From Geodermatophilus chilensis (lineage in GTDB: Bacteria > Actinomycetota > Actinomycetes > Mycobacteriales > Geodermatophilaceae), in the NCBI RefSeq assembly GCF_002802985.1, contig NZ_NVPT01000039.1:1-33948 (forward strand): a stretch of 33,948 bases of DNA, given 5' to 3'. The position numbers and the translations under genes are program-made. Below the pieces are notes generated by a model. It searched no databases. It was not told the origin of the DNA and saw only the letters and a list, made by a program, of their open reading frames with translations. Below, piece after piece: positions 9,090 through 15,888 of the stretch (position 1 is its first letter; every line of letters starts with the position of its first letter).

Positions 9090-10319
9090 TCAGTCGGCCA
9101 GGCGGCGGGCGGTCAGCCAGGACGCCGCACGGGCGGCGACCGAGGTGCCCGCGCCGCCGTCCCCGGTCTCGGCCGGCTCGTCGACGAGCGAGCCGACCGC
9201 CGACCACCAGTCGGTCAGCGCCGGCGGCGCCAGGACGTCGACCCGCTGGCCCGGCCGCGGCACCGCGACCTGCACCTCTGAGCGCTCCGCTGCGGCGCAC
9301 AGCCGCTGCACCGGCTCGGCCCAGCGGTGGAAGGCCAGGTTGAACGTCGCCCAGTGCACCGGCACCAGCAGCCCGCCGCCGAGGTCGCCGTGCGCCCGGA
9401 CGGCCTCCTCCGGCGTCATGTGGATGAGCGCCCAGGCGTCGTTGTAGGCGCCGATCGGCAGCAGGGTCAGGTCGAAGGGGCCCAGCAGCGCGCCGATCTG
9501 GGCGAACGCCGGGGTGTAGCCGGTGTCGCCGCCGAAGAAGACCCGGTGCCGCGGCCCGGCCACCACCCAGGACGCCCACAGCGTCGTGTCGCGGGTGAGG
9601 AACCGGCCGGAGAAGTGCCGCGCCTCGGTGCAGGTGACGGTGAGGCCGGCGACCTGCACCGCGCCGTCCCAGTCCAGCTCGACCACCCGCTCCTCGGGCA
9701 CGCCCCAGCCGCGCAGGTGCGCCCCCAGCCCCAGCGGGACGACGAACGGCGCGGTCTGCGTGCGCAGCAGCGCGCGCACCGTGGGCAGGTCGAGGTGGTC
9801 GTAGTGGTCGTGCGAGACGAGGACGGCGTCGACCTGCGGCAGCGCCTCGATCGGCAGGGGCACCGGGTGCAGCCGGGTCGGCCCGATGAGCGGGGACGGC
9901 GACACCCGCTCGCCCCACACCGGGTCGACCAGCACCCGCCGGCCGTCGACCTCGAGCAGCGCGCTGGAGTGGCCGAACCAGGTGACCGCGAGCTCGCCGG
10001 CCGCCGCGGGCAGGTCCGGGCGGGTCAGCGGCACCGGGCGCGCCGGCAGGCCGGTGTTCCGCTCCTCGTGCATCTGCCGCAGCAGCCCGCGCTGCGCGTT
10101 GGCCGGCGGCCGCGCCGGGGTGCTCAGCCGGTTGTGGAAGCGGCCCTCGGCGAACTGCGGCGAGCCCGCGGCGTACGCCTGGACCTCGCGCTGACTCGCG
10201 CCCAGGGCGGTGGGCAGCCCCCAGGCCGCGCGGGCGACCCACGTGGCGGGTCCGGCGAGGGTGGCGGCGAGGGCCAGTGCGGTGCGGCGGGCGGCGGAGG
10301 ACGGCACGACCGCCAGCAT
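9090..10319 (-). CDS. MBL-fold metallo-hydrolase, NAPE-PLD/UlaG-like
   Basis: A 409-aa metallo-beta-lactamase-fold hydrolase. Residues about 10-35 are a hydrophobic, Ala-rich N-terminal segment (RRTALALAATLAGPATWVARAAWG) that may anchor it or act as a signal. Zinc-binding motifs follow: LAVTWFGHSSALLEVDG, VLVSHDHYDHLD (HxHxDH), ARHFSGR, FFGGDTGY with the bridging Asp, and LLVPVHWATFNLAFHRW. This order and the R-F-H-N preamble (EGRFHNRL) fit the NAPE-hydrolysing phospholipase D-like family, which acts on phosphate esters of lipids; the true substrate is unknown. ATG 10319 is taken as start; the ribosome site is weak. It is convergent with the DNA glycosylase. Confidence 0.85.
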   Translation of the reverse strand: MLAVVPSSAARRTALALAATLAGPATWVARAAWGLPTALGASQREVQAYAAGSPQFAEGRFHNRLSTPARPPANAQRGLLRQMHEERNTGLPARPVPLTRPDLPAAAGELAVTWFGHSSALLEVDGRRVLVDPVWGERVSPSPLIGPTRLHPVPLPIEALPQVDAVLVSHDHYDHLDLPTVRALLRTQTAPFVVPLGLGAHLRGWGVPEERVVELDWDGAVQVAGLTVTCTEARHFSGRFLTRDTTLWASWVVAGPRHRVFFGGDTGYTPAFAQIGALLGPFDLTLLPIGAYNDAWALIHMTPEEAVRAHGDLGGGLLVPVHWATFNLAFHRWAEPVQRLCAAAERSEVQVAVPRPGQRVDVLAPPALTDWWSAVGSLVDEPAETGDGGAGTSVAARAASWLTARRLAD

Positions 10320-10380
10320 CCCAGCCGGGGCTGGGAAGGCGGCGTCCTCCGGAAGGGTGGCGTGCCCCGGACGGGGACGG

Positions 10381-10409
10381 TTGCCCGGTGGCGTGCGGCG
10401 TCCGAGCAT
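10381..10409 (+). promoter_or_regulatory. Probable leaderless promoter of the zinc-ribbon gene
   Basis: TTGCCC, a 17-nt spacer, GAGCAT, then 6 nt to the GTG at 10416. Both elements and both spacings fit a sigma70-type promoter driving a leaderless message; there is no ribosome site. Confidence 0.5.
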
Positions 10410-10415
10410 GGCTCC

Positions 10416-10574
10416 GTGACCGACGAGGCGCGACCCGCCGAACCGGACGACGAGGGCGGCGACCCGGCGTGCTGGCTGCGGCGGGTGTGCCCGGCGTGCG
10501 GGCGGCTCGCCGACGTCGACCCGCCGGTCCGCTGCGCCGCCTGTGGGGAGCTGCTCCCCGCGGACCAGGGCTGA
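10416..10574 (+). CDS. Small zinc-ribbon protein (52 aa)
   Basis: A tiny protein, VTDEARPAEPDDEGGDP followed by CWLRRVCPACGRLADV and CAACGELLPADQG. The two CxxC pairs (CPAC and CAAC, 17 residues apart) would bind one zinc ion, so it is a rubredoxin-type zinc ribbon; whether it binds nucleic acid or protein cannot be told. The N-terminal third is acidic and probably disordered. It is divergent from the metallo-hydrolase, with start codons about 100 nt apart, and ends just before a strong hairpin. Support for translation is the Cys pattern and the promoter in front. Confidence 0.65.
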   Translation: MTDEARPAEPDDEGGDPACWLRRVCPACGRLADVDPPVRCAACGELLPADQG

Positions 10575-10585
10575 TGCGACCTCGC

Positions 10586-10635
10586 TGTGCGCTGGGTGTG
10601 GTCTCAGCTCGGGCTGAGACCACACCCAGCGCACA
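10586..10635. terminator. Perfect 23-bp hairpin with TCGG loop
   Basis: Left arm 10586-10608, loop TCGG 10609-10612, right arm 10613-10635, with no mismatch. It lies between the convergent zinc-ribbon (ends 10574) and Rieske (ends 10654) genes and has no T-run on either side. Position and strength fit a bidirectional intrinsic terminator of the T-less actinobacterial type. It could instead be a dispersed repeat. Confidence 0.75.
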
Positions 10636-10653
10636 GGCGCGTCGGTGACGGCA

Positions 10654-11970
10654 CTAGGCGGCGCTGCGGTCCTCGCGCGGCGCCGAGAGGGCGAAGTCGC
10701 ACAGGGTGCGGCGCAGGGCCACGCCGAGCCGGTCGGCGTGCACGTGCAGCTCGTCGCGCGCCGCCAGCGGGAGCCCCTGGCCGGCCAGGTGTGCGGCCAG
10801 GGCGAGGTCCTCGTCGAGCACCCGCTGCCGGAAGGCCACCGCCTGCTCCACGTCGGCCGGGGCGGGCAGTGGGCGGCCCGGGCCCGACGACAGCAGCAGC
10901 CGGGTGTAGACCCGCGTGGAGTCGGCGTCCTCCGGCTGCAGCAGGAACTGGAGCACCGTGGCCGCGCCCGAGTCGAGGGACTCCAGGCGCAGCAGCAGCT
11001 GGAACGGTGCCCGGTACACGCGGGTCACTCGCCGGCGCTGCCGCAGCGGCCGCTCGCCGGTGGCCACGCCGGGGTCGGTCGGGTCGTCGAACCACTCCTC
11101 GCGCACGCTGCGGAAGCCGCCGGGCTCGGCCTCGACGGCGTACGCGGGCACCTCCGGGTGGTCGGCCGCGCCGGAGGTCCGCGCGTGCACGAAGGGGGCG
11201 TGGGTGGCGTCGAGGAGGACGTCGGCCAGCACGCCCGCCGTCCCTGCCGAGCGCTGCGGCAGCAGCCGGCCGGAGACGAAGCGCCGGTCGCCGTCCTCGG
11301 GGAACTCCAGCGGCACGTCGCGGGGCTCGGCCGGGGCGAGCCACACCACGCCGAGCCGCTCGCGGACGCCGTACGCGGGTGGGTCGACCTCGAGTCGGTC
11401 GGTGCGGCGCAGCGTCCAGGTCCGCCCGAGCAGCCGCACCTGCAGCCAGCCGCCGGGGCGGAGCTCGCTGGAGAGGGCCACCGGGTGCCACGCCGACTCC
11501 AGCGCCGGGTCGAGGTTGCCCAGGACCGGCCCGTCCGGTGCCGGCGGCGCCGGGACCGGCTCAGGTGCCGTGTCGACGGTGGGGCGCGGCGGCGTGGGGA
11601 CGGCGGTGCGCTCGGGGGCCAGCCAGACCCAGCCGTGCCGCTCCTCGACCGCCCACGGCACCGACAGGTCGGCCCGTGGGGGCGGCGTCCCGTCGCGGCC
11701 CAGCGAGGGGATGGTGACGCAGCGGCCCTCGCCGTCGTACTGCCACCCGTGGGACGGGCAGGTCAGCCGCCCGTCGACGACCGTGGCGGCGCTCAGCGGC
11801 ACCAGCCGGTGCGGGCAGCGGGCCGGGAAGGCGCTCACCTCGGCGCCCGGGCGCAGCCGGACCAGCACGTACGCCCGCCCGCCGGCGCCCACCGGCAGCG
11901 GCCTCGCCCCGACCTCGATGGCCCGCGCCACCGGGTACCAGCCCGTCGTCGTCCCTGCGGAAGCGGCCAT
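10654..11970 (-). CDS. Rieske non-heme iron oxygenase with a second degenerate Rieske-like segment
   Basis: A 438-aa oxygenase. Residues 10-120 form a Rieske domain: Cys52-Pro-His54 and Cys71-Pro-Ser-His74 bind a [2Fe-2S] cluster. Residues 160-213 (WHPVALSSELRPGGWLQVRL ... YGVRERLGVVWLAPAEP) look like the first and last strands of another Rieske domain with both cluster loops missing. The mononuclear iron site follows: Asp254-x2-His257-x4-His262 in LLDATHAPFVH, as in ring-hydroxylating and PaO/VanA-like enzymes. It would take electrons from a separate reductase; none is adjacent. Substrate unknown. ATG 11970; the terminal TAG is next to the 23-bp hairpin. Divergent from the acetate-transport genes. 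Confidence 0.87.
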   Translation of the reverse strand: MAASAGTTTGWYPVARAIEVGARPLPVGAGGRAYVLVRLRPGAEVSAFPARCPHRLVPLSAATVVDGRLTCPSHGWQYDGEGRCVTIPSLGRDGTPPPRADLSVPWAVEERHGWVWLAPERTAVPTPPRPTVDTAPEPVPAPPAPDGPVLGNLDPALESAWHPVALSSELRPGGWLQVRLLGRTWTLRRTDRLEVDPPAYGVRERLGVVWLAPAEPRDVPLEFPEDGDRRFVSGRLLPQRSAGTAGVLADVLLDATHAPFVHARTSGAADHPEVPAYAVEAEPGGFRSVREEWFDDPTDPGVATGERPLRQRRRVTRVYRAPFQLLLRLESLDSGAATVLQFLLQPEDADSTRVYTRLLLSSGPGRPLPAPADVEQAVAFRQRVLDEDLALAAHLAGQGLPLAARDELHVHADRLGVALRRTLCDFALSAPREDRSAA

Positions 11971-12052
11971 GACCCATTGCAGCGCCGCTGCGTTCCCGCC
12001 CGGTTACGGCCGTCGCACGCCTGAGCAACGTCCCGACGGGGCCCGTGGTGGC

Positions 12053-12079
12053 CGGATCGGTTGCGCGTCACGGATCGGT
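12053..12079. repeat. Direct repeat CGGATCGGT x2 in a divergent promoter region
   Basis: Identical 9-mers at 12053-12061 and 12071-12079, 18 bp apart, in the spacer between the Rieske and DUF485 genes. The spacing is close to two helical turns, so they could be operator half-sites; no regulator is identified. Confidence 0.4.
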
Positions 12080-12133
12080 CGTACACAACGAAAAGGTCAC
12101 CGATCGCCCATTACGGACAGATTTGTCTCTACA

Positions 12134-12147
12134 GTGACCGCGGTCAC
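12134..12147. promoter_or_regulatory. Putative CRP/GlxR-type operator upstream of DUF485-actP
   Basis: Perfect 14-bp palindrome GTGACCGCGGTCAC, i.e. GTGA-N6-TCAC, the core of the CRP/FNR-family (GlxR, Crp) binding site. It ends 35 nt before the DUF485 start, overlapping or just downstream of the likely promoter. Acetate uptake genes are known targets of cAMP-responsive regulators in related actinobacteria; for this site the link is inference. Confidence 0.5.
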
Positions 12148-12182
12148 CGGATACAGGTGGCCAGGACGACAGGAGATGAACC

Positions 12183-12584
12183 GTGACACCACCCGCCGAA
12201 CGCAGGCTCCTGACACCGGAGGAGTACGCCCAGGCCCAGGCCTCACCGGAATTCGTCGAGCTGAAGCGGCGCTTCCGCCGCTTCGCCTTCCCCATGACCG
12301 CGGCCTTTCTGGCCTGGTACCTGCTCTACGTCCTGCTCTCCACCTACGCACCCAGCGTCATGGGCACGAAGGTCCTGGGCAACGTGACCCTGGGCATCCT
12401 CCTCGGGCTGGGACAGTTCATCACCACGTTCGTGATCACCCACGTCTACGTGGCGCACGCCAACAAGCGCACCGACCCGATCTCCGACGAGATGCGCGAG
12501 CGGCTGGAGCACCACGAGTACGCGCGCGCCGGTGATGCCGGTGTCACCCGGGGCGTCGACGAGACCCGCGGAGGACGGCACTGA
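12183..12584 (+). CDS. DUF485 small membrane protein
   Basis: A 133-aa inner-membrane protein of the DUF485 (YjcH) family that is regularly encoded next to ActP-type symporters and is probably an accessory subunit or modulator. Two transmembrane helices are seen: FAFPMTAAFLAWYLLYVLLSTY (about 34-56) and LGNVTLGILLGLGQFITTFVITHVYV (about 65-90), followed by a charged cytosolic tail. GTG 12183 has AGGAG 7-8 nt upstream. The stop overlaps the actP ATG (TGATG), so the two are coupled. Confidence 0.9.
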   Translation: MTPPAERRLLTPEEYAQAQASPEFVELKRRFRRFAFPMTAAFLAWYLLYVLLSTYAPSVMGTKVLGNVTLGILLGLGQFITTFVITHVYVAHANKRTDPISDEMRERLEHHEYARAGDAGVTRGVDETRGGRH

Positions 12585-14242
12585 TGTTCTTCGCTGCCCC
12601 CGCCGCTCCGGCGACGACCACCGTCGGGAACCCGGCGGTCAACATCTCGATCTTCGGGATCTTCGTCCTCATCACGCTGGCCATCACCTTCAAGGCGAGC
12701 CGCAACAACAAGAGCGCGGCCGACTACTACGCCGCCGGCCGCAACATCAGCGGCACCCAGAACGGCCTGGCCATCGCGGGTGACTACCTGTCGGCCGCCT
12801 CGTTCCTCGGTATCGCCGGCGCCATCGCCATCTACGGCTACGACGGCTTCCTGTACTCCATCGGGTTCCTCGTCGCCTGGCTGGTCGCCCTCCTGCTCGT
12901 CGCCGAGCTGATGCGCAACACCGCGCGGTACACGATGGCCGACGTGCTGGCCTTCCGGATGCGCCAGCGGCCCGTCCGCACCGCGGCGGCGACCTCGACC
13001 CTCGTGGTCAGCCTCTTCTACCTGCTCGCCCAGATGGCCGGCGCCGGCGCGCTGGTCACCCTGCTGCTCGGCGTGACCGGGGAGCTGGCGCAGGCGGTCG
13101 TCGTGATCCTCGTCGGTGCGCTGATGATGGTCTACGTGCTCGTCGGCGGCATGCGCGGCACGACCTACGTGCAGATCATCAAGGCGACGCTGCTCATCGC
13201 CGGCGCCGGCGTGATGACGGTCTGGGTGCTTGCGAAGTTCGGCTTCAACCTCTCCGCGCTGCTCGGCGGCGCGGTCGACACCTCGGCGACCCAGGCCACG
13301 CCGCGCAACGTCCTGTCCCCGGGGGCCCAGTACGGCGCCACCGGCCTCTCGAAGCTGGACTTCATCTCGCTGGCGCTCGCGCTGGTGTTCGGGACGGCGG
13401 GCCTGCCGCACGTGCTGATGCGCTTCTACACCGTGCCCACCGCCAAGGACGCCCGCCGCTCGGTGGTCTGGGCCATCTGGCTGATCGGCATCTTCTACCT
13501 GTTCAGCCTGGTGATCGGCTACGGTGCAGGCGCGCTCGTCGGCGCCGACAGGATCCTGGCGGCGCCCGGCGCGGTCAACGCGGCAGCGCCGCTGGTGGCC
13601 TTCGAGCTCGGCGGCACGATCCTGCTCGGCGTCATCGCCGGTGTGGCCTTCGCCACGATCCTGGCCGTCGTCGCCGGCCTGACGATCACCGCGTCGGCGT
13701 CGTTCGCGCACGACATCTACGCCTCGGTCATCAAGAAGGGCCAGGGGAACCCGGAGGCCGAGGTCAAGGTGGCCAGGATCGCCGCGATCGTGATCGGCGC
13801 GATCTCGATCGGGCTGGGCATCCTGGCGCTGCAGGCCGGGTTGAACATCGCCTTCCTGGTGGCCCTGGCGTTCGCCATCGCCGCCTCTGCGAACCTACCG
13901 ACGATCATCTACACCCTGTTCTGGCAGCGGTTCACCACGCAGGGCGCGCTGTGGTCGATCTACGGCGGGCTGATCGCGTGCGTGACGCTGATCCTGTTCT
14001 CGCCGGTGGTGTCCGGGGCTCCGGTCAACCCGGCGACGGGCAAGAGCACCTCGCTCATCCAGGGGGTGGACTTCTCCTGGTTCCCGCTGAACAACCCCGG
14101 CCTCGTGTCGATCCCGCTGTCGTTCTTCCTCGGCTGGCTGGGCACGAAGCTGTCCAAGGAGCAGCCCAACGAGCTCAAGAACGCCGAGCTCGAGGTGCGG
14201 GCGCTCACCGGGATCGGCGCGGAGAAGGCCGTCCAGCACTGA
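12584..14242 (+). CDS. actP: Cation/acetate symporter (ActP/MctC type)
   Basis: A sodium:solute symporter family protein of 552 aa with about 13 transmembrane helices that takes up acetate or other short monocarboxylates with a cation. Family motifs: SAADYYAAGRNISGTQNGLAIAGDYLSAASFLGI near the N-terminus, RMRQRPVRTAAATSTLVVSLFYLLAQMAGAG, GGMRGTTYVQIIKATLL, FGTAGLPHVLMRFYTVPTAKDARRSV and ITASASFAHDIYASVIKKG. The ATG at 12584 overlaps the DUF485 stop and has GGAGG 9 nt upstream. Preceded by a CRP-like site and followed by a cluster of palindromes. Acetate versus pyruvate or propionate preference cannot be decided from sequence alone. Confidence 0.9.
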   Translation: MFFAAPAAPATTTVGNPAVNISIFGIFVLITLAITFKASRNNKSAADYYAAGRNISGTQNGLAIAGDYLSAASFLGIAGAIAIYGYDGFLYSIGFLVAWLVALLLVAELMRNTARYTMADVLAFRMRQRPVRTAAATSTLVVSLFYLLAQMAGAGALVTLLLGVTGELAQAVVVILVGALMMVYVLVGGMRGTTYVQIIKATLLIAGAGVMTVWVLAKFGFNLSALLGGAVDTSATQATPRNVLSPGAQYGATGLSKLDFISLALALVFGTAGLPHVLMRFYTVPTAKDARRSVVWAIWLIGIFYLFSLVIGYGAGALVGADRILAAPGAVNAAAPLVAFELGGTILLGVIAGVAFATILAVVAGLTITASASFAHDIYASVIKKGQGNPEAEVKVARIAAIVIGAISIGLGILALQAGLNIAFLVALAFAIAASANLPTIIYTLFWQRFTTQGALWSIYGGLIACVTLILFSPVVSGAPVNPATGKSTSLIQGVDFSWFPLNNPGLVSIPLSFFLGWLGTKLSKEQPNELKNAELEVRALTGIGAEKAVQH

Positions 14243-14302
14243 GGAAGGGCCCTCCGGCCCCCACCCCTCGCTTCGCTCGGGGCGGGACCCCGCAGGGGGG
14301 CC
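14242..14302 (+). repeat. Palindromic intergenic element, copy B
   Basis: Starts at the last base of the actP stop: AGGAAGGGCCCTCCGG, then CCCCACCCCTCGC, loop, GCTCGGGGCGGGACCCC and a closing GGGGGGCC. Same core as copies A and C. It is probably the first terminator of the DUF485-actP operon. Confidence 0.7.
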
Positions 14303-14313
14303 GTTCCAGCACT

Positions 14314-14370
14314 AGAAGGACCCCCTGCCCCCACCGCTCGCAGGCTCGCGGCGGGACCCTGCAGGGGGCC
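14314..14370 (+). repeat. Palindromic intergenic element, copy C
   Basis: AGAAGGACCCCCTGC pairs with GCAGGGGGCC, with an inner stem around GCTCGCAGGCTCGC. Copies B and C are each preceded by CCGTyCCAGCACT, so C looks like a tandem duplicate of B that includes the last codons of actP. Confidence 0.7.
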
Positions 14371-14380
14371 GCTCGACCGC

Positions 14381-14417
14381 CGAGGCGCGCGTCCCCGCTC
14401 GTGGGGCGCGCGCCTCG
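14381..14417. terminator. GC-rich hairpin downstream of actP
   Basis: Arms CGAGGCGCGCG (14381-14391) and CGCGCGCCTCG (14407-14417) with an inner CCCC/GGGG stem and one bulged T. It lies between convergent genes. Confidence 0.6.
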
Positions 14418-14424
14418 CGCGTTC

Positions 14425-14454
14425 CTCCGGCGGTTTCCGCGGAAACCGCCGGAG
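14425..14454. terminator. Perfect 30-bp palindrome between convergent genes
   Basis: Two 15-bp arms with no spacer (CTCCGGCGGTTTCCG and its complement), 5 bases before the stop of the convergent small membrane gene. As RNA it would form a stem of 13 or so pairs with a minimal loop. Probable terminator; a protein-binding palindrome is the alternative. Confidence 0.6.
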
Positions 14455-14458
14455 AGGC

Positions 14459-14686
14459 TCAGGCGACGGCCCGGGCGGGGGCGGAGTCGGGGGCGAGGAC
14501 GGCGTCGGCGGGCGCGGCGGCGGGTGCCGGGACGGCGGCGCGGCGGTGGCGGACGGCCCAGCGGGTGACCAGGCCGGTGAGGACGACCAGCCCGGCCACC
14601 AGGTGCTGGCCGGGCGCGGCGACCGCGACGGCGAGGGCCGCGGCGTAGACCACCGTCAGCAGGACGGCGGGGACGGACAGGTGCAC
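14459..14686 (-). CDS. Small membrane protein, hypothetical (75 aa)
   Basis: Unknown function. Residues 2-22 (HLSVPAVLLTVVYAAALAVAVAA) and 27-42 (HLVAGLVVLTGLVTRW) are hydrophobic and give two short transmembrane helices; the tail is Ala/Pro-rich (RRAAVPAPAAAPADAV). GTG at 14686 is chosen because GGAGG at 14695-14699 lies 8 nt upstream; an upstream ATG at 14749 lacks such a site. It follows manganese catalase on the same strand but is separated from it by a strong hairpin, so it may be expressed apart. Confidence 0.65.
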   Translation of the reverse strand: MHLSVPAVLLTVVYAAALAVAVAAPGQHLVAGLVVLTGLVTRWAVRHRRAAVPAPAAAPADAVLAPDSAPARAVA

Positions 14687-14717
14687 GGGGCTCTCCTCCG
14701 GCGGATGCGGCCCGCCG

Positions 14718-14753
14718 GCCGGTGGCCGGGTCGTGGATGACCCGGCCACCGGC
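14718..14753 (-). terminator. Perfect 15-bp hairpin after manganese catalase
   Basis: Arms 14718-14732 and 14739-14753 around a 6-nt loop GTGGAT, no mismatches. It lies 36 nt after the catalase stop and 32 nt before the start of the small membrane gene, so it most likely terminates or attenuates transcription from the catalase gene. Confidence 0.65.
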
Positions 14754-14788
14754 GCGGCGACGGCGCGGGGTGATACGGGGTCAGGACC

Positions 14789-15649
14789 TCACTTGAGCAT
14801 GTCCTTGGCCTTCTGGAGCAGCGACTGCCCGGACATCTGCGGGGTGCTGAACAGCCGCGGGTCGCCCGGCGGCAGGATCGGCGCGTCAGCCGTCGCCTCG
14901 ATCGGGCGGGCGCGGAACTCCGACCGTCCGTCGACCGACGGACCCGACGCCCACCGGCCGGCCGAGGCCTCGGGGCCGTCGGAGGCGTCGATGAAGGTGT
15001 AGCCGAGGTCGCCGACCGCCTCTTCCAGCGGGAACGCCTCGGGCACCGGGATGCCCTCGATCCCGTCGGCCTTGAGCTCCTCGGTCGCGGCCAGCCACTG
15101 CTGCTGGTGCATGTGGTCGCGGGTGATGAGGAACCGCAGCATGTCCTTGACCCCGGGGTCATCGGTCATGTTGTAGAGCCGGGCCACCTGGAGCCGGCCC
15201 TGCATCTCGGCGGTGGCGTTGTACATGAAGTCGGCCATGAGGTTGCCGCTGGCCGTCACGTAGGCGCCGGTCCACGGGTTGCCCATGCTGTCCATGTAGG
15301 ACGCGCCCTGGCCGTTGACGATCGTGTGCTGCGGGTTGTGCTGCCCGTAGCCGGCGGCGGCCTCGTTGGTGCGGTCGGCCGCGTCCGGCTTCAGCGGCGC
15401 GTGGTCGAGCAGCCGGTCGATCATCGTGACGATCATCTCGACGTGGGCCAGCTCCTCGGTGCCGATGGCGAGGAGCATGTCCTTGTACTTGCCGGGCAGC
15501 CGGCAGTTCCAGCCCTGCAGCAGGTACTGCGTGGCGACGGTCATCTCGCCCCACTGGCCGCCGAGGATCTCCTGCATCTTCCGGGCGAACTCCGGGTCGG
15601 GACCGTCGGGCTTGGCCTCGTACTGCAGGGCGTGGGTGTGCGTGAACAC
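14789..15649 (-). CDS. Manganese catalase
   Basis: Dimanganese catalase that breaks down H2O2; cytosolic, 286 aa. All five metal ligands of the Lactobacillus plantarum enzyme are present at the same numbers: Glu35 (QWGEMT), Glu66 and His69 (TEELAHVE), Glu148 (ATAEMQGR) and His181 (RDHMHQQQW). The GTG start at 15649 has GGGGAGAG directly upstream and gives the expected MFTHTHALQYEAKP N-terminus. The last 60 residues are Pro/Ser-rich and variable. A longer upstream frame to 15853 is not coding. It fits the oxidative-stress theme of the ergothioneine genes, but is a separate unit. Confidence 0.93.
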   Translation of the reverse strand: MFTHTHALQYEAKPDGPDPEFARKMQEILGGQWGEMTVATQYLLQGWNCRLPGKYKDMLLAIGTEELAHVEMIVTMIDRLLDHAPLKPDAADRTNEAAAGYGQHNPQHTIVNGQGASYMDSMGNPWTGAYVTASGNLMADFMYNATAEMQGRLQVARLYNMTDDPGVKDMLRFLITRDHMHQQQWLAATEELKADGIEGIPVPEAFPLEEAVGDLGYTFIDASDGPEASAGRWASGPSVDGRSEFRARPIEATADAPILPPGDPRLFSTPQMSGQSLLQKAKDMLK

Positions 15650-15827
15650 GGGCTCTCCCCTTGCGTCGTCGCGACCACCGCCGGTGCGGTGACACCAGGG
15701 ATCTGCCCGCGCCCGGTGGCCCCCCCGTGCCGAGCCCTGGCCCGCCGGTGCCATGTTGTCCGTCGGCCTACCGGCCGACCCCGCGGCCAGGTGTCGTCCC
15801 CTGGTCGCGCGGAGCCCCCTCGGCCGT

Positions 15828-15864
15828 TCCTCGCGGGACCCTCCGGGCCCCACTCGTCACGACC
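15828..15864 (+). repeat. 37-bp repeat, copy 2
   Basis: Inverted partner of 8038-8074. It lies in the 239-nt spacer between the end of the histidine kinase gene and the start of manganese catalase; TCCTCGCGG at one end and CCCCACTCGTCACGACC at the other are identical in both copies. Confidence 0.75.
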
Positions 15865-15888
15865 AGAGAGACGGAGTGGTGATCTCCG

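Noticed and set aside
10645..12024. 459-codon plus-strand open frame opposite the Rieske oxygenase
   Set aside because: Mirror frame of a gene with conserved Cys/His motifs; composition is typical of GC-driven antisense frames.
14687..14749. N-terminal extension of the small membrane protein to the ATG at 14749
   Set aside because: It would run through a perfect terminator-like hairpin and ignore the GGAGG at 14695-14699 placed ahead of the GTG at 14686.
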